NCBI RefSeq assembly: GCF_001908725.1
Contig: NZ_CP018725.1
Coordinates: forward strand, 744,001-808,000
DNA: 64,000 bases
Reading direction: 5' to 3'
Source of the DNA: Xanthomonas vesicatoria ATCC 35937
Lineage (GTDB): Bacteria > Pseudomonadota > Gammaproteobacteria > Xanthomonadales > Xanthomonadaceae
In this document: positions 8,967 through 17,554 of the stretch, piece by piece
Layout of the letters: each line of letters opens with the position of its first letter
Numbering within the stretch: position 1 is the stretch's first letter
Program-made: the position numbers and the translations under genes
The notes under the pieces: model-generated
The model's input: only the letters and a program-made list of their open reading frames with translations
What the model was told of the DNA's origin: nothing
The model's database searches: none

Positions 8967-10082
8967 TCAGCGGCCGGTCTTGATCTCGGTCCACAGCCGC
9001 GTGTACAGGCGATCAACCTCCGGGGGATTGATCGCATAGGTGAACATCTTGGCGGTCACTTCCGGCGGCGGGTAGATGGTGGGGTCGTTGCGGATCGCCG
9101 CATCCACCAATGGCGTGGCGGTGCGCACCGGGTTGGCGTAATGAATGAAGTTGCTGTTGGACGCGGCCACCTCCGGCTTCAACAGGTAGTTGATGAAGGC
9201 GTAGGCGTTTTCAGGATGCTTGGCGTCCTTGGGGATGGCCAGCATGTCGAACCATTGCGGTGCGCCTTCCTTCGGAATGGCGTAAGCCACCTTGACGTTG
9301 TTGCCGGCCTCCTTGGCACGGTCGCGCGCCTGGATGATGTCGCCCGACCAGCCCACCGCCAGGCAGGTATTGCCGTTGGCCAGGGATGTGACGTACTGGC
9401 TGGAGTGGAAGTTCTGCACGTACGGGCGGATGCTCTTGATCAGCCCGGCCGCCTTCTCGATCTCGGCCGGCACACTGCTATGCGGGTCCAGCCCCAGATA
9501 GTTCAGCGCGATCGGGATCATGTCCGATGGCGTATCCAGAATGGTGACGCCGCAGTCCTTGAGCTTGGACAGGTTCTCCGGCTTGAACACCAGATCCCAG
9601 CTGTTGGCGACATCGGTGCTGCCGAAGATCGCCTTGAGCTTGTCCACGTTGTAGCCGATGCCGGTGGTGCCGATCATGTACGGCACGCCATACGCATTGT
9701 TGGGGTCCTGCGCGGCGATGCGGCGCATGACGTCCGGGTCCAGATTGGCCAGATTCGGGATCTTGCTTTTGTCCAGTGGCAGAAACACACCGGCCTGGAT
9801 CTGCCGGCCGAAGAAGTTGAGTGTGGGCACCACGACGTCATAGTCGCTGCCGCCGGCGAGCAGCTTGGTTTCCACCATCTCGTCGCTGTCGAACACATCG
9901 TAGGTGACCTTGATACCGGTGCTCTTTTCGAACGCGGGGATCGTGTCTTCGGCGATGTAGTCGGAGTAGTTGTAGACGTTCAGCAGCTTGGCCTGCGCAT
10001 CGGCCTTGCCCGGCGCGCCATTGCCGCCACAGCCGGACAACAGAGTGAGGGACAGGGTCAGGGCGAGCAGTCGCAGCGTCAT
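8967..10082 (-). CDS. potF: Putrescine-binding protein PotF
   Basis: This is the solute-binding component of the polyamine importer, 371 residues. A signal peptide ends in LLSGC with the lipidated cysteine at residue 18. The mature domain starts 'LLNVYNYSDYIAEDTIPAFEKSTGIKV' and contains 'GSDYDVVVPTLNFFGRQIQAG', both hallmarks of PotD/PotF. Further on are 'AVGWSGDIIQARDRAKEAG' and the C-terminal 'ALYTRLWTEIK'-like end. It sits just downstream of spuC. Its permease and ATPase genes are separated from it by the emrAB operon. Confidence 0.95.
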   Translation of the reverse strand: MTLRLLALTLSLTLLSGCGGNGAPGKADAQAKLLNVYNYSDYIAEDTIPAFEKSTGIKVTYDVFDSDEMVETKLLAGGSDYDVVVPTLNFFGRQIQAGVFLPLDKSKIPNLANLDPDVMRRIAAQDPNNAYGVPYMIGTTGIGYNVDKLKAIFGSTDVANSWDLVFKPENLSKLKDCGVTILDTPSDMIPIALNYLGLDPHSSVPAEIEKAAGLIKSIRPYVQNFHSSQYVTSLANGNTCLAVGWSGDIIQARDRAKEAGNNVKVAYAIPKEGAPQWFDMLAIPKDAKHPENAYAFINYLLKPEVAASNSNFIHYANPVRTATPLVDAAIRNDPTIYPPPEVTAKMFTYAINPPEVDRLYTRLWTEIKTGR

Positions 10083-10273
10083 GTGGGTCTCCAGGGCAGT
10101 GCGGTGGGGCGACCCGGCATCGCGGCCGGTCTGCCGTCCAGCCTACCCACCGCGTCCGGGTTTGCACAGCATGCGGTCGCAGGACGGCAGTTCGCGCGGG
10201 TGCGACGCGCTGAAGCGTCTGACGTGGCGAAGGTCTTTCGCGGCGGTGGCGCTTGCTGCGCTTGGGATCGGTG

Positions 10274-10302
10274 GCGCGGCGGCCGGCGTCCTGCCGCCGC
10301 GC
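10274..10302. other. GC-rich hairpin directly after spuC
   Basis: A perfect 10-base inverted repeat (GCGCGGCGGC ... GCCGCCGCGC) with a 9-base loop begins immediately after the spuC stop codon. There is no T-run, so it is not a standard terminator. It may stabilise the 3' end of spuC mRNA or reduce read-through into potF. Confidence 0.5.
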
Positions 10303-11682
10303 TTACTTGCCCAATGCCTGCGCGGTGTCGTCCAGCGCCGCCCAGGCCTTGTCGAACAGCTCATCGACCTGTTCGCAGGTAATGATCAATGGCGGCGACA
10401 GCAGCATCGCATCGTAGGTGGCACGCAGGATCAGCCCGCGCCGCAGCGCAAAGTCGCGACACAGCGCGCCGACCCGCCCGCGCCCATTGAAATACCTGCC
10501 GCGTTGGCGCTTGTCCGGCACCAGCTCCAGCGCGCCGACCAGGCCAGCGATCCGCGCCTCGCCGACCAGCCGGTGCTCTCCCAGTTCGGCCCAGCGCTGC
10601 GCCAGATACGGCGCAATCTGCGTGCGTGCGGTGTCCACGATGCCTTCGTCCTGCAGCAGGCGCAGATTCTCCAGCGCCACCGCTGCGCACACCGGATGCC
10701 CGGCATAGGTGCCGCCATGTGCCAGCTCGCCGCCTTGCTGCTTGAGCACCCCGGCTACCCGATCGCTGAACATCGCCGCTGCCAGCGGGATGTAGCCGGA
10801 GGTAATGCCCTTGGCCAGCGTCATCACATCGGGCTGAAAGCCGAAATAATCTGCCCCGAACCACTCGCCGGTGCGGCCGAACCCGCAGATCACTTCGTCG
10901 GCCACCAGCAGCACGTCGTAGTACCGGCAGATGCGCTGGATTTCCGGCCAATAACTGCGTGGCGGAATATAGACACCGATCGCCCCCAAGATCGGTTCGC
11001 CGATGAATGCCGCCACGTTTTCAGGACCAAGCTCAAGAATCCGGGCTTCCAGACGGCGTGCGGCAAGCAGTCCGTACTCGTCCGGTGCCATGTCCCCGCC
11101 ATCACCGAAATGATTGGGCGGCTCGATATGCACGATGCCCGGTATCGGCAACCCGCCCTGCTTGTGCATGCCCTGCATGCCACCCAGGCTGGCACCGGCC
11201 ATGGTGGTGCCGTGATAGCCGTTGTGGCGACCGATGAAGACCTGTTTCTGCGGCTGCCCCTGCACCGCCCAGAAATGCCGCACCAAGCGCAGGATGGTGT
11301 CGTTGGCCTCCGAGCCGGAATTGGCGAAGAACGCATGGTTCAAATCGCCCGGCGTCAGTTCCGCGAGCTTGGCGGCCAGGTGGATGGTGGGCTCGGTGGT
11401 GCACTGAAAAAAGCTGTTGTAGTAGGCCAACTGCTCCATCTGCCGCGCTGCGGCCTGCGCCAGCTCCTTGCGTCCATAACCGACATTGACGCACCACAAG
11501 CCACCGAACGCATCCAGCAACTTGTTGCCGTCGGCATCCCACACGTACACGCCCTCACCGCGCGTCAGGATGCGCGTGCCCTTGCCCGCCAAAACCGCGT
11601 TGTCGTTGAACGGATGCAGATGATGCGCGGCATCGAGTTGCTGCAACGACTTGAGCACAGAAGAATCCACGACCCGCTCCAC
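10303..11682 (-). CDS. spuC: Putrescine aminotransferase, class III PLP-dependent (SpuC-like)
   Basis: A PLP aminotransferase that would move the amino group of putrescine to pyruvate, giving 4-aminobutanal. The 459-residue protein matches the SpuC group: 'HHLHPFNDNAVLAGKG' at the N-terminus, the cofactor loop 'NSGSEANDT', 'ADEVICGFGRTG' with Asp262, and the Schiff-base lysine at residue 291 in TLAKGITSG. The start is taken as GTG without a clear ribosome site, so the true start is uncertain. It is upstream of potF and downstream of puuA on the same strand, separated by long non-coding spacers. Substrate assignment is inferred from similarity and context. Confidence 0.88.
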   Translation of the reverse strand: MERVVDSSVLKSLQQLDAAHHLHPFNDNAVLAGKGTRILTRGEGVYVWDADGNKLLDAFGGLWCVNVGYGRKELAQAAARQMEQLAYYNSFFQCTTEPTIHLAAKLAELTPGDLNHAFFANSGSEANDTILRLVRHFWAVQGQPQKQVFIGRHNGYHGTTMAGASLGGMQGMHKQGGLPIPGIVHIEPPNHFGDGGDMAPDEYGLLAARRLEARILELGPENVAAFIGEPILGAIGVYIPPRSYWPEIQRICRYYDVLLVADEVICGFGRTGEWFGADYFGFQPDVMTLAKGITSGYIPLAAAMFSDRVAGVLKQQGGELAHGGTYAGHPVCAAVALENLRLLQDEGIVDTARTQIAPYLAQRWAELGEHRLVGEARIAGLVGALELVPDKRQRGRYFNGRGRVGALCRDFALRRGLILRATYDAMLLSPPLIITCEQVDELFDKAWAALDDTAQALGK

Positions 11683-11811
11683 GCATGAAGAACCAAGAGC
11701 ATACCCAGGCCCTGTTGCCGGACCGTGGACGGCGTTGCAGATCGCCCCGCCATTCCACTGCGCGCCCGGCAGACAGGTGGGCCGCGAGAAGTTGCCCTAC
11801 CAACGACGTCG

Positions 11812-11877
11812 CCCTCATCCGCCCTTCGGGCACCTTCTCCCCCATGGAGGAGGACAATGTCCCGGAGGGAGAAGGAA
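11812..11877. repeat. Dispersed intergenic repeat, CCTCATCCGCCC family, copy 1
   Basis: The core CCTCATCCGCCCTTCGGGCA is followed by CCTTCTCCC and, after an insertion, by a GGGAGAAGG arm that can pair with it. The same core recurs at 12,393 and, in the opposite orientation and diverged, near 36,600. Confidence 0.7.
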
Positions 11878-12086
11878 AACGTCTGGCGACATAGGCGCCC
11901 TGCGCATTTCGAGCGCACTTTCGGCCTCCTGCGCAGCACCGCCTGGCCTGCGCATGGCATCGCCGCACCTCAGTGCGTTGCGCAAAGCGGCGCTTGCTTT
12001 GCTTTGCTTACGCTTTTCCGGGGCCCCATACCGCAGCGGCAAGACCGGCAGATACAACCCGCAGGGCGGCGCATGGATGCGCGACG

Positions 12087-12120
12087 TTTTTGTAAGGGAC
12101 AGTGATGTACCTTACAAAAA
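12087..12120. repeat. Perfect inverted repeat (hairpin)
   Basis: The arms TTTTTGTAAGG and CCTTACAAAAA are perfect 11-base complements around a 12-base loop. T and A runs at both ends would make it usable as a terminator on either strand. It sits between spuC and puuA and could separate their transcripts. Confidence 0.6.
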
Positions 12121-12225
12121 TTTCTGCCGGACTTGCGCACCCGCAGCGCCAAAGGCGCGCAGGGCGCGAGGACGGGGTGTGCTTTCTTTGGTTACTTGGG
12201 TCAGCCTGCGGCTGCCGTAAAGCGC

Positions 12226-12246
12226 TTCTTTGCACAAGCAAAGAAA
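12226..12246. repeat. Short hairpin TTCTTTGC-ACAA-GCAAAGAA
   Basis: A small inverted repeat with a 4-base loop within the repeat-rich spacer, followed by two direct copies of GGGCGTGAAAGCTCTGC about 50 bases apart. It belongs to the repeat cluster, and no function can be inferred. Confidence 0.5.
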
Positions 12247-12392
12247 GTGACTCGCGCCCGAAGGGCGTGAAAGCTCTGCGTTGGTTGAAATATCTAAAAA
12301 ACGATCCCGACGGGCGTGAAAGCTCTGCTTTAAATTTGAATGACCAGAAACGCGCAAGCACAAGCCACACTTCAACACCACCCGACACCGTA

Positions 12393-12437
12393 CCCTCATC
12401 CGCCCTTCGGGCACCTTCTCCCGATGGGAGAAGGACG
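12393..12437. repeat. Dispersed intergenic repeat, CCTCATCCGCCC family, copy 2
   Basis: It carries the same core as the copy near 11,812 but is compact: CCTTCTCCC is followed directly by GATGGGAGAAGG, so the ends form a tight hairpin just downstream of the puuA stop codon. It may act as the puuA 3' structure. Confidence 0.65.
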
Positions 12438-12462
12438 CGTGCAGCGATATTCTTTCGGATGC

Positions 12463-13848
12463 TCACACGTTCAACAACAGGAACTCCCGCTCCCACGAGC
12501 TGATCACCCGAAAGAACGTCTCATATTCTTTCCGCTTCACCGAGATATAGGCCCGCACAAACCGCCGCCCCAACATCTCCTGCAATGCCTCGCATCCCTC
12601 CAGCCCATCCAGCGCCTCGCCCAACGAGCGCGGCAAATCGTAGCCCTGCTCCTTGCCGTTGCTGCTGATCGGCGCGGTCGGTTCGAGCTTTTCGCGGATA
12701 CCCAACAACCCGCAGGCCAAGGTCGCCGCCATCGCCAGATATGGATTGGCATCGGAGCCGGCAAACCGACTTTCCACCCGCATGTTCTGCGGCGCATCGA
12801 TCGGCACCCGCAGCCCGCAGGTGCGGTTGTCGAATCCCCACAGCACATTGCTTGGCGAGACCTCGCCGAACATCAGCCTGCGGTACGAATTGACGTTGGG
12901 CGCCAGCAGCCCCATCGCCATCGGAATGTATTTCTGCAGCCCGCCCAGGTAGTGCGCGAAGGTCTCGCTGAACCCGCCCTCGCGTTTTCCAGTAAACACG
13001 TTCTTGCCGGTGCTGGCGTGCAACAGGCTCTGGTGAATATGCATCGCACTGCCAGGCTCGGTTTCCATCGGCTTGGCCAGAAACGTGGCATACACCCCGT
13101 GACGCAACGCCGCTTCGCGCATGGTGCGCTTGAACAGGAATACTTGGTCCGCACGCGACAAGGCATCGGCGTGGGTGAAATTGACTTCCAGCTGGGCGGC
13201 GCCGGATTCGTGGATCAAGGTATCCACGTCCAGCTCCATTGCATCGCAGTAGTCGTACATCAGATCCAGGATCGGGTCGAACTCGTTGACCGCATCGATC
13301 GAATACGACTGCCGGGCGGTCTCCGGGCGGCCGGAGCGGCCGGCCGGCGGCAGCAGCGGGAAGTCCGGGTCGGTGTTCTTCTGCACCAGGAAGAATTCCA
13401 GCTCCGGTGCCACCACCGGTTGCAACGTGACCTCGGCATAGGCATCCAGCACGCGACGCAGCACGTTGCGCGGCGCCAGTTCATGCGGCTGGCCGTCCTT
13501 GGTGTAGCAATCATGGATGACCTGCGCGGTGGGGTCTGCGGCCCACGGCACCATGCGCACGGTGGACGCATCCGGGCGCAGATGCATGTCCGAATCCGAC
13601 GGCGAGGTCAGTGCGTAATAGTCGTCCGGGAAATCGCCGGTCACCGTGGTGGCGAAGATGCCTTCCGGCAAACGCGTGCCGTAATCGTGCGAAAACTTGT
13701 CGGCCGGAATGATCTTGCCGCGCGCATTGCCGGTGATGTCCGGCACCAGGCATTCCACCTCGGTGATGTGGCGGTCCTTGAGCCAGCGCCGCAGTGCGCT
13801 CTCCGGCTGCTTAGGCGTGGATTTACGCGAGCGTGTGCGGATCGACAT
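12463..13848 (-). CDS. puuA: Gamma-glutamylputrescine synthetase (glutamine synthetase fold), copy 1
   Basis: This enzyme joins glutamate to putrescine using ATP, the first step of the Puu pathway. The 461-residue protein has the glutamine-synthetase fold: the N-terminal 'VECLVPDITGNARGKIIP', a metal/substrate region 'PELEFFLVQ', the catalytic segment 'EPGSAMHIHQSL', 'NVNSYRRL', and 'RVESRFAGSDANPYLAMAA'. It lies 6 bases downstream of puuD, so they are cotranscribed. A second member of the family is encoded divergently. The set of neighbours supports a polyamine rather than ammonia substrate. Confidence 0.92.
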   Translation of the reverse strand: MSIRTRSRKSTPKQPESALRRWLKDRHITEVECLVPDITGNARGKIIPADKFSHDYGTRLPEGIFATTVTGDFPDDYYALTSPSDSDMHLRPDASTVRMVPWAADPTAQVIHDCYTKDGQPHELAPRNVLRRVLDAYAEVTLQPVVAPELEFFLVQKNTDPDFPLLPPAGRSGRPETARQSYSIDAVNEFDPILDLMYDYCDAMELDVDTLIHESGAAQLEVNFTHADALSRADQVFLFKRTMREAALRHGVYATFLAKPMETEPGSAMHIHQSLLHASTGKNVFTGKREGGFSETFAHYLGGLQKYIPMAMGLLAPNVNSYRRLMFGEVSPSNVLWGFDNRTCGLRVPIDAPQNMRVESRFAGSDANPYLAMAATLACGLLGIREKLEPTAPISSNGKEQGYDLPRSLGEALDGLEGCEALQEMLGRRFVRAYISVKRKEYETFFRVISSWEREFLLLNV

Positions 13849-13854
13849 ACAACC

Positions 13855-14610
13855 TCACTGACCGCGCTGAGCGGCGTAACGGCGACAGGCCTCGCCGAAG
13901 GCCTGAAAGATGCCACGGTAGAACGGATGCTGTGTGACACGCCATTCCGGATGCCATTGCACAGCAAGCAAAAAGCCCGGGCCGGAGCCGCGAAAGGCTT
14001 CGATCAGGCCATCCGGCGCGGTCGCTTCGACCAACAGGCCCTCTGCAAGTATGGCGATGCCCTGCCCATGCAGGGAGTTCACCCACACCTCGGCCGAGTC
14101 GTTCATGCTCGCTAGCAAGCCGCCAGGCTGCAGCCGCACCGGGTGGGCGGGGCCGTATTGCACCTCCAGCGCCGCGTTGCGGTCTTCGCGGTGGTCGGCC
14201 AGACCGGTCACCGCATGCACGCGTTGATGCAGGCGCCCGCCGAGCGCGACATTGACCTCCTGCAGGCCACGACAGATCGCCAGCACTGGCAAACCGCGCG
14301 CAAGCGCCTGCGGGATCAGCCCCAGGCTGGTGGCATCGCGCGCCGCATCGTGCAGGTTGCCCTCCCAGCTGGATTCGTCGCTGTAGTGGTGCGGCTCGAT
14401 ATTGCTGACCGCCCCGGTGAGCAGCAGGCCGTCCAACCGATCCAGCCACACGCCGGCATCCAGGCTGGGCTGCAGACTCGGCAGCAGCACCGGCATGGCA
14501 CCGGCCGCCTCCACGACCGCGCGGATGTATTTTTCGCCGGCCGCCAGAAACGGATGCGGCCCTTGTGCGATGCGATCGGTCGGCAATCCGACCAGCGGTA
14601 CCACAGCCAT
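13855..14610 (-). CDS. puuD: Gamma-glutamyl-GABA hydrolase (class I glutamine amidotransferase fold)
   Basis: This hydrolase releases GABA and glutamate from gamma-glutamyl-GABA. The 251-residue protein shows the peptidase C26 arrangement: 'DGLLLTGAVSNIEPHHY' near the N-terminus, nucleophile Cys113 in AICRGLQEVN, and the His-Glu pair in 'AVQWHPEW'. The oxyanion-region sequence 'LDGLLLTG' is present. It is the first gene of the puuD-puuA operon and faces the second puuA across a 148-base divergent promoter region. Confidence 0.92.
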   Translation of the reverse strand: MAVVPLVGLPTDRIAQGPHPFLAAGEKYIRAVVEAAGAMPVLLPSLQPSLDAGVWLDRLDGLLLTGAVSNIEPHHYSDESSWEGNLHDAARDATSLGLIPQALARGLPVLAICRGLQEVNVALGGRLHQRVHAVTGLADHREDRNAALEVQYGPAHPVRLQPGGLLASMNDSAEVWVNSLHGQGIAILAEGLLVEATAPDGLIEAFRGSGPGFLLAVQWHPEWRVTQHPFYRGIFQAFGEACRRYAAQRGQ

Positions 14611-14758
14611 GCAGACATCCCGATGCGGTGCGTTGAACGGCAGATGCGCTCGAACTTACCGCGCCAGCGCCGCCATTGCCAATGGCCGCACCGTTGCACG
14701 GTCGCAAAAGATCACGCGTGCTTTGCTAGGCTGGGCGGCGACTTCGCAGGGGGTGCCC
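14611..14758. promoter_or_regulatory. Divergent promoter region of the two puu operons
   Basis: The 148 bases separate the start of puuD (left) and the second puuA (right), so both promoters and any shared polyamine-responsive operator must lie here. A GCAGGGGG ribosome site precedes the right-hand start. I could not pick out a convincing -35/-10 pair or palindrome. Confidence 0.55.
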
Positions 14759-16138
14759 ATGGCTTCCGAGACTTCCGTTGCATCGCTGCCCACTGCCGAT
14801 GCCGCCACCCTGGCTGGCATCCCAGGCTGCCACTCCGTCGACCTGTTGTTGCCCGACACCAACGGAGTGCTGCGCGGCAAGCGCGTCACTGCCGATGTGC
14901 TGCACAAGGTCTACCGCGATGGCGTATGCCTGCCGATGTCGCTGATCGCTACCGACATCACCGGCAACACGGTGGAAGAAACCGGGCTTGGCTATGCCAT
15001 CGGCGATGCCGACCGCATCTGCCGGCCGATCGAAGGCTCGCTGCGTCCGGTACCGTGGGCGCCGCAGCCGATGGCGCAGCTGTTGCTGGCGATGCATGCG
15101 CCGGACGGCAGCCTGGTCGAGGTCGCACCCCGCTCGGTGCTGCAGCGGGTATTGCATGGCTTTACCGCGCTCGGACTGACCCCGGTGATGGCGGTGGAGC
15201 TGGAGTTCTACCTTTTCGATGCAGTACCCGATGCGCAGGGGCGCCCGCAGACCCCGCGCGATCCGGTCACCGGCCTCCGCAGCGACAGCACCCAGGTATA
15301 CGCGTTGCAGGACCTGGACGATCACCGTGGTTTTACCGATGCGGTCACTGCGGCATGCCGCCAGCAAGGCATTCCGGCCGACACCGCCGTGGCCGAATAC
15401 GCGCCGGGCCAGTTCGAGATCAACCTGCAGCATCGCGCCGATGCCGTGGCCGCCTGCGACGAGGCAATCCTGCTCAAGCGCACCATCAAGGCAATCGCAC
15501 AACAGCAGCGCATGCTGGCCAGCTTCATGGCCAAGCCCTTCTCCGGCCAGGCCGGCAGCGGCCTGCATCTGCATGTGAGCCTGCTCGATGCCGACGGGCA
15601 CAATGTGCTGGCCGGCGAGGCCGAGATGCCCGCCGAGCGCCTGCGCCACGCCATTGCCGGGCTGCAGCGGCATGCGGACGCATCGCTGCTGTTGTTTGCC
15701 CCGCACGCCAACAGTTACCGACGCTTCGTCAGCAATGCCTTCGTGCCGCTGGATGCCAGCTGGGGCTTCAACAACCGTACCGTGGCGCTGCGCATCCCGC
15801 ACAGCGATGCCCGCAACACCCGCATCGAACACCGCATCGCCGGCGCCGATGCCAACCCGTATCTGGCCGTCGCGGCAGTGCTGGCGGCCATCCTGGATGG
15901 CCTGCAGCAACCCGCCGAGCCCACGCCGCCGATCACCGGCAATGCCTATGCGCAAGGCGTGTTCCAGCCACGCACCTGGCAGGGCGCGGTCGATGCGTTT
16001 GTGTCCAGCGACTTCATCGGCGCCCAATTGGGCGCGCAGTTCCAGCAGGTGTTCGGGCAGCAGAAACAGCGTGAGTTGCTCGACTATCAGGCGCTGGTGC
16101 CGGACATCGATTACGCCCGGTATCTGCGAACCGTGTGA
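14759..16138 (+). CDS. puuA: Gamma-glutamylputrescine synthetase-like protein, copy 2
   Basis: A second glutamine-synthetase-fold ligase, 459 residues from the ATG with a strong purine-rich ribosome site; a longer reading lacks family similarity. Features: 'HSVDLLLPDTNGVLRGKRV' at the N-terminus, 'VELEFYLFD', 'GSGLHLHVSLLD' as the catalytic glycine/histidine segment, 'NSYRRFVSNAF', and 'RIEHRIAGADANPYLAVAA'. Its stop overlaps the start of puuB by one base, so it should make the substrate that PuuB oxidises. It is clearly diverged from copy 1 and may prefer another amine, such as spermidine or ethanolamine-type substrates. Confidence 0.88.
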   Translation: MASETSVASLPTADAATLAGIPGCHSVDLLLPDTNGVLRGKRVTADVLHKVYRDGVCLPMSLIATDITGNTVEETGLGYAIGDADRICRPIEGSLRPVPWAPQPMAQLLLAMHAPDGSLVEVAPRSVLQRVLHGFTALGLTPVMAVELEFYLFDAVPDAQGRPQTPRDPVTGLRSDSTQVYALQDLDDHRGFTDAVTAACRQQGIPADTAVAEYAPGQFEINLQHRADAVAACDEAILLKRTIKAIAQQQRMLASFMAKPFSGQAGSGLHLHVSLLDADGHNVLAGEAEMPAERLRHAIAGLQRHADASLLLFAPHANSYRRFVSNAFVPLDASWGFNNRTVALRIPHSDARNTRIEHRIAGADANPYLAVAAVLAAILDGLQQPAEPTPPITGNAYAQGVFQPRTWQGAVDAFVSSDFIGAQLGAQFQQVFGQQKQRELLDYQALVPDIDYARYLRTV

Positions 16139-17454
16139 TGGCCAACCAGACCACCGCGCTGCCGCACGCCGATACCGCGCAAGGCGGCTATCCGGACAGC
16201 TGGTATGCGCGCAGCGCGCCGGCCCTGCCCGCGCAACGGCGCCTGCGCGGCGCCGAACGCGCCGATGTCTGCATCCTCGGCGCCGGCTACACCGGCCTGA
16301 CGGCGGCGCTGGCGCTGGCCGAAGCCGGCTACCAGGTCGTCGTGCTCGAGGCCCGGCGCGTCGGCTGGGGCGCATCCGGTCGCAACGGCGGCCAGGCGAT
16401 CGTCGGCTACGGCTGTGAACAGGACACGCTGGAAGCGCTGGTCGGCGATGCAGATGCACGGCTGCTGTTCGACTTCTCGCGCGACGGCATGCGCCTGCTG
16501 CGCCAGCGGATCGCGCGCCATGGCATCGCCTGCGACTGGCGCGATGGTCACGCCCACGTGCCGCTGAAACCACGCCAGGTCCGGGCGCTGCAGCACGGCA
16601 TCGTGCGCATGGCCGAGCGCTACGACTACCCGCTGGAGTGGTGGGACCGTGCCCGCACCCGCCAGGTGCTGGACAGCCCGCTGTATCTGGGTGCGATGTT
16701 CGACCCCGCCAGCGGCCACCTGCATCCGCTGGCCTATGCCTTCGGCCTGGCGCGGGCGGCGCTGGCGGCCGGCGTGCGCATTTTCGAGGACTCGGCCGTG
16801 ACCCGGCAGGACGCTGGTGCGCAGGTCACGCTGCACACCGCCGAGGGCAGCGTCACCGCGGATTTCGGCGTGATTGCCGGCAACGCCTTGCTACACGGCA
16901 TCGCCCCGCAGCTTGAGCAACGCATCATGCCGGTCGGCACCTATGTCGGCGCCACGCTGCCGCTGGGCCAGGCGCGTGCGCATGCCCTGATCGCCAACGA
17001 CATGGCGGTGGCCGACACCAATTGGGCGCTGGACTATTACCGGCTCAGCGCCGATCACCGGATGCTGTTCGGCGGGCGGGCCAGCTACTCTTCGCGCCCG
17101 CCGCCGGGACTGCAGCGCTTGATGACCCAGCGCATGCACACGGTGTTTCCCCAATTGCGCGACGTGCCGCTGGACACCGTTTGGGGCGGCTACGTGGACA
17201 TCACCCGCAACCGCGCCCCGCACTGGGGCCGGCTCGCCCCGAATGTGTATTTCGCCCAAGGTTTCTCCGGCCATGGCGTGGCGGCCACCGGTCTGGCCGG
17301 CCAAGTGATTGCAGAGGCCATCGCCGGCCAGAGCCGGCGGCTGGACGTGTTCGCACGCATCCCGCACCTGCCCTTCCCCGGCGGGCAGCGGCTGCGCACC
17401 CCGTTGCTGGTGGCGGCCATGAGCTGGTATCGGCTGCGCGACGCATTGTGGTGA
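16138..17454 (+). CDS. puuB: Gamma-glutamylputrescine oxidase, FAD-dependent
   Basis: This flavoprotein of the DAO family oxidises gamma-glutamylputrescine to its aldehyde. The 438-residue protein has the dinucleotide-binding motif 'CILGAGYTGLTAALALAEAG' near residue 45 and then 'RRVGWGASGRNGGQ', which is typical of PuuB/OrdL. The second FAD contact, 'FAQGFSGHGVAATGLAG', is near the C-terminus. The ATG overlaps the preceding stop (TGATG). The aldehyde dehydrogenase PuuC that should act next is not in this part of the window; the enzyme at the left edge may serve instead. Confidence 0.92.
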   Translation: MANQTTALPHADTAQGGYPDSWYARSAPALPAQRRLRGAERADVCILGAGYTGLTAALALAEAGYQVVVLEARRVGWGASGRNGGQAIVGYGCEQDTLEALVGDADARLLFDFSRDGMRLLRQRIARHGIACDWRDGHAHVPLKPRQVRALQHGIVRMAERYDYPLEWWDRARTRQVLDSPLYLGAMFDPASGHLHPLAYAFGLARAALAAGVRIFEDSAVTRQDAGAQVTLHTAEGSVTADFGVIAGNALLHGIAPQLEQRIMPVGTYVGATLPLGQARAHALIANDMAVADTNWALDYYRLSADHRMLFGGRASYSSRPPPGLQRLMTQRMHTVFPQLRDVPLDTVWGGYVDITRNRAPHWGRLAPNVYFAQGFSGHGVAATGLAGQVIAEAIAGQSRRLDVFARIPHLPFPGGQRLRTPLLVAAMSWYRLRDALW

Positions 17455-17554
17455 CTGGGCAAACACGCACATCGCGCAGGCTGCGACGCCGTGCTCAAGT
17501 TTTGGCGAGCAGAGCCGTTAGCTGATCTGACGGTTCGATCCACACGGCCAGCCG

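Larger units (their letters stand above)
11683..12462. other. Long non-coding spacer with dispersed repeats
   Basis: About 780 bases between spuC and puuA with no credible gene. It holds two copies of a CCTCATCCGCCCTTCGGGCA element, a perfect hairpin with a TTTTTGTAAGG arm, two direct copies of GGGCGTGAAAGCTCTGC, and a TTCTTTGC-ACAA-GCAAAGAA hairpin. Open readings across it are repeat-derived and of poor codon quality. Confidence 0.6.

Noticed and set aside
8742-10382. Long plus-strand frame opposite potF
   Set aside because: Antisense shadow with poor composition; potF on the other strand matches its family end to end.
12102-12503. 133-codon plus-strand frame in the spuC-puuA spacer
   Set aside because: It is made of dispersed repeats and ends inside puuA; such frames recur wherever this repeat occurs.
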